Assembly (NCBI RefSeq): GCF_018991925.1
Contig: NW_024722158.1
Span: 5,512,313 to 5,576,312, forward strand
Origin: Homarus americanus
Lineage: Eukaryota; Arthropoda; Malacostraca; Decapoda; Nephropidae
Length of the DNA: 64,000 nt
Direction: 5' to 3'
The first letter of the stretch is position 1, and the number at the start of each line of letters is the position of its first letter. Below, piece by piece: positions 34,115-46,494 of the stretch. Under the pieces are notes generated by a model. The model was given only the letters and a program-made list of their open reading frames with translations. It was not told the origin of the DNA and did no database searches. The position numbers were made by a program, and so were the translations under genes.

Positions 34115-35885
34115 GTGGTATCCTTGTTAAATATCTAGATAAACATATTGATAGACGAATAGAAAGATACAGATAGATAGATAGAAATAGATAACATGAT
34201 ATAGTAAATGGTATAGAAATCCTGCAGACGACACACTCTAAATTTCTATCATAACGACGTAAGATCTGATAACATTTGCCATCAGAACGTCGCCTCCGCT
34301 AGGCCCACCGTCACCATAATTGATCTCGGGGTCAGCTGTGGGTACCGAAAAAAGGTCCTCGACAACCCGCAGCGCTGAAGACAATCAGTGGGAGACGTGG
34401 ATGGCCTTGGTGTGCTGAAAATATTCTAAGGTGTAGTTCGATCATAAGCCGAACCAACCTGACCTGACCTGACCTAACTTGTCTTGACAACCACACCCTA
34501 AGTTAACGAGCTGTATGACCCGGTGTAAATGAATAAGTTAAGAAGACCGGACAACTCACCAACTGCACCGGCTAATCATTACCTCCGGAGCATAATCCAT
34601 CAAGGAATTAATATCCAGCTTCTCAGTTACCTCTGGGAAGACGGAGGCAAAAAACTTGCTTGCGGATCGAATATAAACCATATGGGGATTGATTTAAGTG
34701 AATATTAACAAATTGAAGGCATATTTAGCTTAATATACATTCATATTAGTTAATTTTAGTCTCCCCAGTCAGCAACCATAGAAAACGAGATTATATTACA
34801 TCATTATTGTTGTGGTGTGCTGCCAGCCAGGGGGACTGTGTTAGAAAATGACAAGGAACATATATTATTATTACGAGTATTGATAATACCGTATGTTTGT
34901 TTCGGTTGAGTTGAGTTTGCCTCTTTTAAGTTGGGTTATATTAAGTTAATTCAGGTTAATTTAGGCGAAGCAAAGTTAGGTTAGATAAATTTAGATTAGG
35001 TTAGAGTTAAGTTGGCTTAGGTTAATGCAGGTCGTGAAATAATAAATAGATTCGTGATCGTGGTAAATATCCCAACACCGACCCCTAACATCACCCGCCA
35101 TGTTCTCCCGCAACCTTCCTCCTCCTCCTCACCGCCTACACTAAACAAACCCAGAAACATTCTCCTATTACCTCCTGCTCCCTGTGGCTTTGTGTGGTGA
35201 AGGAGGCGGTGACAGGGGGCAGAGGCAGAGGATTTAAAAAAAGGTTCCTACGATCAATTTTCCTCGTAACTGGAGACTTTAGAATGGATCTTCCCAGCTA
35301 GCGATTCATCTCTCACCTAAGGTACACTGGTTTGTATTCCGGGTACCCCCCCTAGTCCACCCAGTTGAGAATGGGTACCACATAATTTTACCCCATAGAG
35401 TAAATATAAAATCCCTTTCCTAATAATCATTAGTATATGAAGGTGAGTCAGTAAGCTCCTGACTTAGTAACTCGCATACTGATTTTTTGGTGTTCCTTTC
35501 AGTCAGCATTCAGATGGCTCGGTGATGTCGGCATGCTCATAACAAGGTAAGCTCATTAATTATCTACCTTTTGTAATTACCACCATGATAATTACAGTAT
35601 AATAATGTAATAATTCACACAGGTATATTAATTAGATTTGAGTGTGTTATGTTAGGTTAGGTTAGTTTAAGGTTTATTTCATATGGGAAAGTTGCCTCTT
35701 TTACAATCATTATTAGCATGACAGTTATTTCCAATCCCCTCACCTGGCACTAATTTCAATCACTTGGCACTTACAGGTATTTCCAATCGCTAATCACTTG
35801 GCTGTTGTTATCAGTAGTGGTAGAGACGCCCACCCTGTTACTATTTACGGTTACTGGTGCATTGTTTACCTGATAATACTGGTGG
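34115..35885. other. intergenic DNA, no supported gene
   Basis: Includes a non-ATG open stretch at about 34210-34370 without splice context, AGGTTA/TTAGG-like runs at 34910-35035, and one copy of the GTTCGTGG-type motif at 35054-35084. Confidence 0.4.
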
Positions 35886-35889
35886 CTGG

Positions 35890-35985
35890 CGAAATAGGCC
35901 CTGTCCTAATGGGCCCCTGTCGTAATAGGCCCTTGTTCTAATGGGCTCCAGCTCTTATGGGCTCCTGTCCTCATGGACCCCTATC
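35890..35985. repeat. ~18-bp minisatellite CTAATGGGCCCCTGTC
   Basis: About five copies with TAATAGGCCC/TTATGGGCTC variants. Confidence 0.75.
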
Positions 35986-36314
35986 TATATACAAATGATG
36001 TATACATAGACTTCTGGTATGTAAGCAATATACATAAACAGTGTACATAATGCAAGTACATAAACAATATACATAGTTTACGTATATAAACAATATGTAA
36101 ACAGTGTAGGTATATAAACAGTGTACGTAGACCTTTACACAACATTTAAACGTATACTTATGATGAAATAAAATAATTAATTATCTTTTCAGAACTTTGT
36201 TATATTACAAGTCATCATAGACGTAATTATTTTGAAGGCCAATTATGTTAAAGGTAATTTCTCAACTGGAAGGTATTTAAATTTAGCGCTAAATTGTGTA
36301 GGAACCGCTCACCT

Positions 36315-36400
36315 CCTCTCCTATTGGCTGTACCGTCTACCCGGGGGCGGAGCTAACACCCGCCCGCCCCTCCACAATATATCGACCTCTCTCGTCTCCT
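36315..36400 (+). promoter_or_regulatory. candidate plus-strand promoter (CCAAT and GC box)
   Basis: A short GC-rich island in AT-rich DNA: CTATTGGCTG at 36321-36330 (inverted CCAAT box), GGGGGCGGAGC at about 36340-36350 (GC box), then AATATATC at about 36375. It lies upstream of the putative leader that ends at the donor at 38463/38464. Confidence 0.35.
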
Positions 36401-36419
36401 CTGCTTTAATACAACAAAT

Positions 36420-38463
36420 AAACAACTTTAACCTTTACAAAATATATTACGCTATATTTATGCAGTAGTTGAGTTAGCGAGACAACCGTTTTTGTATATT
36501 TTAAGGTATTAGTTTAGTTTGTGGTGAGTGATGGCAGTTGAGTTAGCACGTGTGGGGAGGCTCCGGCTGGCCTGGTGTAAACAGTGATTCTTGAGTCGTG
36601 AGTGAGGTGGTGACTGTGATCTTTTTCCCGGGGTAGCCCATTAAGTTTACCAAGTTGACTATAGTGACAGGTGTTGGTGGTGTGAGGACTTGAGCCCTCT
36701 AGCCGTCCATCAACCATGTAGGTGTTGTGGTTGCTGTAGCCTCTTGGTTGACCTTACAAGAAGAGGAATTTCTTACTCGACCAAAAATTTTCTGGCAAGA
36801 CTGTGTGGGTGTTGGTCCAGACTGCTAACACAACAACACAATGTGACTGTCTTCCTGAAACACACACACACAACGGTGAAATATACATCATTATTCACTG
36901 TGTTTACACGTATTGCATAACTGTTGTAGCGTAAGAAGAGGAACTGTGAATGATAGTGAAGAAACTGTGGTGAGGGCGGGGAGATCTGAGGCGTTCTGGG
37001 CCATCTTGTCACGGTGCCAAATTGGGCAGTAAACTCTTCGTACTTACAACGGGCGCAAAAAAATCAACACCCCTCGAATATTGAACTGTTTTCTATATGA
37101 TTGAAAATATTTAGTACACAGAAGTACAGTATTTAGAAACATAGAAAAATATTGAATAAGATTTTTTTTTAAATCCTGGTCGTGTTGGGCCATCTTGTCA
37201 CGGTGCCAAAATTGGACTAACACAACGTACTTTAAAACGCAAATTCTTGACCCTTATTCGCTGTGGGTTGACCCTCCTTGCATAGAACTACACTACAAGA
37301 AGAGAAATAGTTTTAAGGATCTAGTATCAATTGAATAAAAGGCTCTGAATTTCTATACCGTGAGCCACGTCTTGTCACGGTACCAAGCTGACCTTCAAGA
37401 GTCTGTCATCATCACCAAGATTACAATTCCAACATTCATTTTTTTTCCTCGCTCTCTCAGTGGCTGTCCTTATAATGTTGAAAACCTTGGCCGTAGACTG
37501 AAGATGTCGTGAGGCCAGAAACCCACTGTTGTGATCTGCTCTGATAATTGCAACTTTGACGTCGGAATTACTGGGATATTCCGAGTATTTCTGCCCCAGC
37601 TGTTATTGAATTCATTTACATTCTGTGGCTTTTAACAATGACTAATTATCTTTAGTTGTTATAAAGAAGAATTATAAACTAGATAAGAGTAACGGTCGTA
37701 GAAAAATTTTATTATCATACACAAAACGATCATCGGAGTGTGTTTCTGTGTTGGATGGAATATTAGAAAAAATTTGCATTGTCTTACGCACGGTAGCCAG
37801 ATATTGAAGAAATTTAAACAATTATTTGTGTTCTTTGTCAGTTACTGTGTTTGTGAAGAAGGAAATTTTAAATAATTAAAGATTTAAAGAAAGAACAGTG
37901 GTATTTTAGTAAACAAAACAGCATACTGATGATATTATAACTTTTGAATCGGAATATAAAAAAAAACTGGCATCCTTTCACAAGACAACTAAGACACCCG
38001 TGAAGGACATTTGCGACCGTGAGATGTGAGTTACTGAGTGTATGTGAGGGTGACATCTCACTCACCTAGCTGTGTTGTAGAGGAGTATCGAGGAATATTA
38101 ACCCAACGGTGAAGATTATTGACGAATATTAATAAACCGAATTACCCAAGAGGGGGAGTGTGTGTGTGAGGAAGACAGGTGACTATTATTAAAAGGGGAA
38201 TATTCACACGACGGTGGATAATATCGAGGAATATTCACCAAGGAGTAAGACAACTGAGGGATATTTTACACTGTGGATTATCTAACCGGGAGGAGGAGGA
38301 GGAGCGGGAGGAGATCATCACATCAGCCACAGTGGAGTCTGCTGAGGTCGCCACGCCACTACGCCCATGTTGCTCCCACGCCGCCACGCCCGCTGACGCC
38401 ACCGCCCACGCCAGCGACTCCACGCCTATGATGAGAAGCCATCTGAGCCACGCCCATTCACAG
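36420..38463 (+). other. candidate first-exon/leader region ending at a donor
   Basis: No satellite DNA for about 2 kb, in contrast with both flanks, and a consensus donor CAG|GTAGGT at 38463/38464. The last 280 bp are open in one frame (from 38179), ending with MMRSHLSHAHSQ in phase 0 if translated; no family is recognised. Three copies of a CTTGTCACGGTGCCAA block recur at about 180-190 bp within it. Confidence 0.25.
37001..37386. repeat. three-copy ~185-bp degenerate repeat marked by CCATCTTGTCACGGTGCCAA
   Basis: The 20-mer occurs exactly at 37001-37020 and 37190-37209, and with changes at 37365-37386. Flanking words (ACAAGAAGAG, TTGAATAAAA/TTGAATAAGA) also recur. Confidence 0.7.
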
Positions 38464-39187
38464 GTAGGTCAGGCGAGCGTGCTGTTATTCCGTCATTAAG
38501 ATGTAATTTGCATAAGGGAAATACAGTAAGGTATTCACACACACACAGTAACGACGACCCAGTAGACCATCCTGTCGACATTTTAGACCCAAGGATGAGA
38601 TGATTTGAGGGATGTGGCGACAGTGTCAGGGATGTGGCGACAGTGTTTGGGCCACTATAAGGACCCCCCTGAACTCCACACCTTGATTGGGCTACCTACC
38701 TGTTTGGGGTCATTATTACCTGTGTATTATTTAATCATACCTGTAGAATCACTCGAGTAGGGAGGCCCGTGTATGTGTCTGTATGTCTACCCAGCAGTTA
38801 TTGGGGACCTGGATGTTAATCCATTTGCGAATCGTATTCCGGGGGGTAATGGTTAGCCAGTGCAGTTGGCGAGTTGTCCGGTCTTCTCGGACTATTCCTT
38901 GACACTGGGTCATGCAGCTCGTTAACTCTGCATGGGTGTGGTTGTTGTGGCCCTTGGGTCGGCCATCCTTGTTACACGAAGGGCAACCATTATTATGTAT
39001 ATCTGTATGTATGTGTGTATGTATATGTAAACAAACACACAAGACGAGTACCATTAAACCATCCGTTAGCGCGTTCTTGTCTATAACACTTGAGTTTGAC
39101 CTTAAGTAACAGTAACTTCACTACATTTACGTAACTTTCTAATTCTTGACTGTACGCATCAGTAAACTGACATAAAGGGGGCCTGGC

Positions 39188-39240
39188 CACCTGAAAATTA
39201 GCCACCCCAGCTAATTTCACCTGAAGATTAGACACCCCAG
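39188..39240. mobile_element. fragment of the CACCTGAAGATTA element family
   Basis: CACCTGAAAATTAGCCACCC, then CAGCTAATTTCACCTGAAGATTA-type sequence; one arm only. Confidence 0.5.
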
Positions 39241-39434
39241 TGTATGTGAAGGAATGTGAGTGTGTGTGTGTAAGAGTATGAGTGTATGTATGAGAACGTG
39301 TAATAGCATGAGTGTATGTGTGTGTACTAGTGTGAGTGTGTATGAGAGAGTGTATGTGTGTGTACTAGAGTGAGTGTGTATGAGAGTGAGTGTATGTGTG
39401 TGTACTAGTGTGAGTGTATGTGTGAGTGTTGATA

Positions 39435-39530
39435 CAGGCCGCTACACCGCGTCATGGGCTGCCTGGTGTAGTCGGTCTAGTGTGGTTGCCTACGTGGCGC
39501 ACACACCTCAGAGCTCGAGACTTCAACCTG
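39435..39530 (+). mobile_element. tRNA-like SINE head
   Basis: TGTAGTCGGTCTAGTGTGGT resembles a box A region and GAGCTCGAGACTTC a degenerate box B about 40 bp later. Followed by a (GA)n patch. A real tRNA is unlikely because box B is damaged. Confidence 0.3.
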
Positions 39531-39539
39531 AGTAGAGAG

Positions 39540-39785
39540 AGAGAGAGAGACTGTTGAATAGATAGATAGACTGTTAAATAGATAGATAGACTGTTAAATT
39601 GATAGATAGACTGTTAAATAGATAGATAGACTGTTAAATAGATAGATAGACTTAAATAGATAGATATGTAGACTGTTAAATTGATAGATAGATCGGTAGA
39701 CTGTTAAATAGCTAGATAGACTTCTAAATTGATAGATAGATCGATAGACTGTTAAATAGTTCGATAGACTTAAATTGATAGATAG
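39540..39785. repeat. 20-bp minisatellite GATAGATAGACTGTTAAATA
   Basis: About nine copies with TTGATAGATAGATCGATAGA variants; GATA/GGAT repeats continue to 39880. Confidence 0.9.
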
Positions 39786-40018
39786 ATGGATGCATGGATG
39801 GATAGTTAGATGGATAGACAGGATTGATGGATAAATTGATAGATAGACTGTCAGATAGATAAATTGGACGATAGATAGATAGAATCAATATGAAAGTTAA
39901 AGTATGATTGAATGTAGACTATTGGCTGAGTCGTGTGGTCGTATATTGTGATGTATAGGGTCGTACGTCTGGTCGTGTAGGGTTGGTCGTACTGTGCGTC
40001 TGGTCATGAAAGGGGTTG

Positions 40019-40020
<2 letters not shown>

Positions 40021-40060
<40 letters not shown>
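40021..40060. repeat. (CT)n microsatellite
   Basis: About 20 pure CT units. Confidence 0.95.
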
Positions 40061-40063
<3 letters not shown>

Positions 40064-40221
40064 ATGTCACGTGAGTCATGTCATGGGACTGAAGCCGTTT
40101 GTCACAGTCGGGTCGTCATATCACTCACTTGGGTAATTTAAGCTAATATATGTCGGTCTGTCTGTCTGTCTTGTGTCGGGGGTACAGTTATGTTTTATCT
40201 CTGTCTGTCTCTATGTATGTA

Positions 40222-40790
<569 letters not shown>

Positions 40791-40856
40791 CAGAAGAGAA
40801 ACCAAATTACAGTGAAAGTAAAGGAATTAACAAGATGACGTCGACTGTGGTTACCT

Positions 40857-40894
<38 letters not shown>

Positions 40895-41964
40895 CTTCAG
40901 TAATAGTACGGAAGAGGTTCATTAATTCCCACACGTTGAAGTTAATTTATCTTCACAAAGGTTGGGAGTTCACTGAGTGCTTAGATTAGTACTACCATTC
41001 AGTTGTGATTGTGGTAGTAGTGGTGGTTGATGATGGTGAGGTTGGTGGTGGTATGGTGATGGTTGGTGGTGGGGGGTAATAGTGGTTAGGGGTGGTGGTT
41101 GATAGTGGTAGTGTTGGTGGTTGATGGTGGGGGTAATAGTGGTTGGGGGTGATTAGGTTGGGGTAGGTCATGGTAGAAGATAAAGAAGGTGGGTGGTGGT
41201 AGGTAGGGTAATTATGGGTTAGTAGTTGTGGATGAGAGGGTAGTTAAGGTGTTGAAAATGAGGGTGTGGTAGTGATGATGAATCTATGTGTGGTAACTTC
41301 CAAGAGACGGACACACAAGTTATACATCACTATTTACCTAACCTGACCTTGGGAACCTAACCTAAAATACTTTGAGCCCGAAGGTCAGGTCACTCACGAG
41401 GCAGTATTGGGGAGGACGAGTGGCACAGGGTGGGTGGGTGAGTGCCAAGTGCCACCGAGGGTACGTACATTACTCCATGGCACTGTCCGCACTCTCTCTT
41501 CTGTCCCTGTATCGAGCTAGCGGTAGAAAAATCCACGTGTTTGCGGGCATGGCGTGTGTTCATTGGTTAAGGGGACCGTCTTGTTGCCTACAAGTACAGT
41601 ACATGTTGATTATGTGTGTGTGTTAACTTAATATGGTTTGAAATTAACCTTATTAACCTAACTAGCTATATTTTTAACTTAGATTAACGTAATTTAACTC
41701 AGGCTTAACCTAACCTAAGCAAATGTAAATCTAATTTAACCTCACTAAACCTCAGTAAACCTAACCTAACCTAACCCAACCTAACTTAACCAAACTTATA
41801 GAATACCAGTCCATATAATATAATAGTGCTATAATTAGGAGTTTTTTAACGACGTAGACTTATAAATTATATAGACTATAAAACCCTGTTGCTATAATTG
41901 GGAGCTTCTCAACCCCTTTATATCTAGGTATAATTAAAATGTCACTGAACGCTATAATAATGAG

Positions 41965-42019
<55 letters not shown>

Positions 42020-42072
42020 CGCATTGCGGGTGGGTGCGGCGATGTGGTGGTAGTGTGGTTGTGCTGTTGCCG

Positions 42073-42133
<61 letters not shown>
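41965..42133. repeat. two (GT)n arrays around a 50-bp unique spacer
   Basis: (GT)n at 41965-42017 and 42074-42132, separated by a GTGGGTGCGGCGATG-type G-rich spacer. TTAGG-like copies follow at 42183-42203. Confidence 0.95.
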
Positions 42134-42136
<3 letters not shown>

Positions 42137-42343
42137 ATAAGAACTTAATAGTATATCCTTGTGAGAAGTGGTATGGTTAGGATTAGGTTAGGTTAGGTTA
42201 GGTTCCCATCAAATCACACACTTGTATCTACCTGTAACATACTGACTACCTGTAAACATCTCACCTGTAGCTTACCTGTGTTCGATGTCTGTATGTCTAA
42301 CTGGTAACTATAACTATCATGTAATCAGTTCATTGTACATTTG

Positions 42344-42347
<4 letters not shown>

Positions 42348-42426
<79 letters not shown>
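42348..42426. repeat. (CT)n microsatellite acting as a polypyrimidine tract
   Basis: About 39 CT units ending in CTGTAG at 42430, which would be a splice acceptor for the following block. Confidence 0.95.
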
Positions 42427-42429
<3 letters not shown>

Positions 42430-42430
42430 G

Positions 42431-42506
42431 GTGCTGAAGCCTCACCCACTGGATTCAATTTGAGATATATTCAATGTGGTCCTTCACTTGAAGGTGTATC
42501 ACACAG
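42431..42506 (+). CDS. candidate internal exon, product unknown
   Basis: Preceded by a long (CT)n and TAG acceptor, followed by ACACAG|GTACAC. One frame is open throughout (phase 1 in, phase 2 out), reading AEASPTGFNLRYIQCGPSLE then GVSH. Non-repetitive sequence between two satellites. No family recognised and no confirmed partner exon, so it may be chance. Confidence 0.25.
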
Positions 42507-42524
42507 GTACACACACACACACAC

Positions 42525-42795
42525 ACTACACCCAGGTCACACACTACACCCAGGTCACACTCTACACCCAACACACTACTCTAACATACTGACACCCAAC
42601 ACACTACACCCAGCACACTACACCCAACACACTACACCCAACACACTACACCCAGCACACTACAGTAACACACTACACCCAGGTCACACACTACACCCAG
42701 GTCACACTCTACACCCAACACACTACACCCAACATACTACACCCAACACACTACAGTAACACACTACACCCAGATCACACACTTACACCCGACAC
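42525..42795. repeat. minisatellite ACACTACACCCAACAC / CCCAGGTCACACACTACA
   Basis: Irregular array of ACACTACACCCA units in two repeated higher-order blocks (42528-42665 and 42666-42780). Confidence 0.85.
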
Positions 42796-43024
42796 CCGAG
42801 CCTAAGGGACACACAACACCCCAGATGAGAGATACACAGGTACACCCAATACCAGGTGTAACCACGAGACAGCTCATGTGTGGTGTAGGGTGTAGTCAAG
42901 GTCATGGTGTGTTCTTAGTCCCCTCTCTGTGTAGGTGCGCGCGCGCGCGTGTGTGTGTGTGTGTGTGTTTGTGTGTGTGTATGTGTGTGTGTTTAATTGT
43001 TAGTCTCAGCCAAACCAACATCTG

Positions 43025-43255
43025 AGTGGTAGTAGTGGTGGTAATGTTGGGGGTAGTCTTGGTAGTAGTGGTGGTAGTAGTGGTGGTAGTGTTGGTGGCA
43101 GTGTTGGTGGCAGTGTTGGTGGTAGTGTTGGTGGCAGTGTTGGTGGTAGTGTTGGTGGCAGTGTTGGTGGCAGTGATGGTGGCAGTGATGGTGGTGGTGG
43201 TAGTGGTGGTGAATCTTCTAGCGACATCTGTGTTGTACTCTGATGCACCAGCAAG

Positions 43256-43320
<65 letters not shown>
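43025..43320. repeat. 21-bp GTGTTGGTGGCAGTGTTGGT array and (CT)n
   Basis: GTG GTA/GCA trinucleotide-based array at 43030-43210, then (CT)n at 43262-43318. A further (GT)n is at 43482-43519 and (GA)n at 43830-43886. Confidence 0.9.
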
Positions 43321-43477
43321 CACACACACTAATACCTCAGATTTTTCTTCTTTTTCCTTCTTCCTCTCCAATTTCCTCCCACCCCCCACCCCTTTCCTCA
43401 CGGTGTACCGAGTCAGTGTTTAAGCTATGATATACAGCGTGACCACCTGTCCGTCCGTGTAGGTACAATAGGGGCCC

Positions 43478-43520
<43 letters not shown>

Positions 43521-43823
43521 TGTGTACATGAGGGGAAACTTCTCATATGACTCACCCTCCTCCTCTTTCTCATATCGAGATGACCCCTCTCCCTCCTCCC
43601 TCCTCTCTTTCTCCTCTCTCTCTCTCTCTCTCCTCGTCTTCCTCCTCTCTGTCTCTCACACCTATCACCTCTTTTCTCTCTCTCTCCCTTTAGAAATTAT
43701 TATCCCTTCATCACTCCCTACCTTCCTTTCTCACTCCCTCCCCTTTCTCTCGCCCCTTCCCCAGCCCTTTCATCCGTAAGACAGGTAGTATCAGTGCCAA
43801 GGGACAGGTTTCGTTAATGGCAC

Positions 43824-43889
<66 letters not shown>

Positions 43890-43891
<2 letters not shown>

Positions 43892-44536
43892 AGTTGACAC
43901 ATAAACCTGTTGCAGGAAATACGTGGATCAGGTGGGAGAGTGCCAAGGTGTGAAGGTACTACTACTGGCACTATGGCCCTCTGTGGCACTCACTTTGTTG
44001 TGGTTGTGGTTGTAGTTATGGTTGGTCTGGGCTTTGTTTACTGGTAACTAATGGTGGTGGTTGTGGTAGTGTAGGTAGTAGTGGTTCTAAACTTTAATTA
44101 TATATTGGGTGATGGTGGTCGTTGTGGTGGCCTTGAGGTCTCTCTCTCTCTCTCGGCTCAAACCTTAAGCTATAATGTATGTATGACCGTATACACATCT
44201 GCCCTGTATACATTTATGTGCGTATGTTAGTATGTATACATTGTACGCCTTTACGCCACAACACGTCCCACATGAATGACCATACTGCGGTAGTGCGGAA
44301 AGCCTGTAGACCTGTGTGTTAAAAGGACATAACTACAGGACTACTAACTCATGTCGTCTGGGAGGGGCAAGAGGAGGCTATATCACACACATAAACATTT
44401 CGGGCGTTGTGGTCCTTATGACACCTGATGATAAGAACTGTAGTCGTGGGTTGGTTACTGTCATCATTACTTTAGGCCGATGGTCGCGTGACTGTGTGTG
44501 TGTGTTTATATATATGTAGGTGTGTACGTTGAGAAC

Positions 44537-44587
<51 letters not shown>

Positions 44588-45149
44588 TATAGTACACCTG
44601 TAACTTACCTGTAATTACCACGGGACCATGACAATACATCGTTCACCACACCTGTGTTATGAGGACTAAAATTAGCATCTATTGTGACGCTTATGTGTAC
44701 CTCCATCAACACGAGGTCGGGGGGGGGAGGGAAAGAGGGGGAGGAGGAAAGGAGGGGTTGGAGTGAGGGGAGGCGGAAGAGTGAGAGGGAAGGGGGTGAG
44801 GGGAGGAGAGGAAATTGAGCAGAAGGAGGAGGAAGGTAAGGTGAGAAGAAAGGAGAAGAGAAGGGAGGAGGGGGGAGGTATGTGGGAGGAAGGAAGGGAG
44901 AGGGAAGAAGAGGAGGAACAGAGGGAGGTGGGAGAGAGGGAAGAAGAGGAGGAACAGAGGGAGGTGGGAGAGAGGGGTAACTCTGAATTAAGTAGATTAC
45001 CTTTCCACAGTTATGTATGTATTTATGTATATATGTAATTATATTGATGCACATATGTGAGTGGATATATGTATGTACGTGTATGTGTGGGGGTTGAGTT
45101 TGACCTGGAAGTGTCTCAGTTAAAACTTGAAGACCCTCGGTTTGTACAA

Positions 45150-45183
<34 letters not shown>

Positions 45184-45520
45184 GGTGGTAGTGGGTGGCA
45201 GCAGCTATGAACACCTGTACACCTACATACATGACTCATAACATGTGTACACAGGTGAGATGATGTTTCAAGGACGTCACATACACACACGTACATCTAA
45301 CTTCTATACATACATACCTTAGCATCTGTGTGTGTGTATGAGGGAGTGGCAGTAACCAGTATCTGACTCATCCTCACCTTGGTCTTAACCTCTTCCTGAC
45401 CTTCCTTACTCTCCTCCTCCTCCTCCTCCTCCTCTTTCTTCCACTAATCAGATTCAGTCTCATTCCTCGAACAGGTGAAACAAATTATCATATGAACCCT
45501 TGAGACACCAACTTCATGTC
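43890..45520. other. satellite-rich intron/intergenic DNA, no gene seen
   Basis: (CT)n at 44543-44581 and 45153-45180, a purine tract with a duplicated GAGGAACAGAGGGAGGTGGG block (44910-44975), (CTC)n at 45413-45434. No supported exon. Confidence 0.5.
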
Positions 45521-45530
45521 CAGTTACCTG

Positions 45531-45940
45531 TAGATCTGTCACCCTAGCTTATTACACCTGTAGATCTGTCACACTAGCTTATTACACCTGTAGATCTGTC
45601 ACCCTAGCTTATTACACCTGTAGATTAACCACCCTAGCTTATTACACCTGTAGATCTGTCACCCTAGCTTATTACACCTGTAGATCTGACACCCTAGCTT
45701 ATTACACCTGTAGATCTGACACCCTAGCTTATTACACCTGTAGATCTGTCACCCTAGCTTATTACACCTGTAGATCTGACACCCTAGCTTATTACACCTG
45801 TAGATCTGTCACCCTAGCTTATTACACCTGTAGATTAACCACCCTAATGTTAACTAACCTAACCTACCCAACAGCCAGGCAGTGTTCGGGTGTCTAATCT
45901 TCAGGTGTATTATGCTTAGGGGGGTTAATCTTCAGGTGAT
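45531..45940. mobile_element. inverted-repeat element whose left arm is a 10-copy 30-bp array
   Basis: Ten units of TAGATCTGTC-ACCCTAGCTT-ATTACACCTG in strict 30-bp register (45531-45830), varying mainly at GTC/GAC/TTAACC. They are followed by TAGATTAACCACCCTAATGT, a CCTAACCTACCC core (45856-45870) and an opposite-strand arm with TCTAATCTTCAGGTGTATTA and TTAATCTTCAGGTGAT (45892-45939). Same layout as 60386-60612. Confidence 0.7.
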
Positions 45941-45989
45941 CCCAAAAAAATAGTGGTAAGGTTTTGAGAGAGTGGAGGGGGAGGCAGGT

Positions 45990-46440
45990 GTAGGTGTAAA
46001 CATATGACTCCTAAATTAGAGGTGGGAGTGGCTGGTGGGGTGGTGGTGGTGGGGAGGTGAGGGTAGTGGGGAGGTAAGGGTGGTGGTAGTGGTGGCGTGG
46101 GAGGGTGAGGTGGTGGGGAGGTGAAGGGTTGTGGTGGGGAGGTAAGGGAGGTGGGTAGGTGAAGGGGGGTTGTTGAGAAAAAGGGGTGGCGGTGGGGTGG
46201 AGGAGGGGTGGTTATTTGTGGGGAGGAGGGGTGTCTAGGGTGCCTTGTGGGGAGGGGTGGGGTGAAGAAGGAGGGTGGATGGTGGTGAGGTGGGGATGAG
46301 GGCGACAAGGGATTACAGGGGTGAGGATGGAGAAGAGGTAGGGAGGGGTGAGGGGCAGTCTTGACCCCTGGCTGTGGTAGTGAAGGTGGGAGGGCTCAGA
46401 AGAGGGAGGGGAGGGGAGGGGGAGAGAGGGGGTGTGCTAG
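45990..46440. repeat. GGTGGTGGGGAGGTGAGGG G-rich tract
   Basis: Interrupted G-rich minisatellite; frames on either strand are compositional. Confidence 0.75.
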
Positions 46441-46494
46441 GTTCAGATCAGATATTTTAGGTTAGGCTTAATAAATGTTCACTGTGTGTTGCCC

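Noticed and set aside
34205..34371. Non-ATG open stretch of about 54 codons with non-repetitive composition
   Set aside because: No acceptor or donor in frame and no recognised family.
41965..42180. Val-Cys repeat proteins
   Set aside because: (GT)n microsatellite translation; the same artefact occurs at 13805, 15097, 42940 and 43483.
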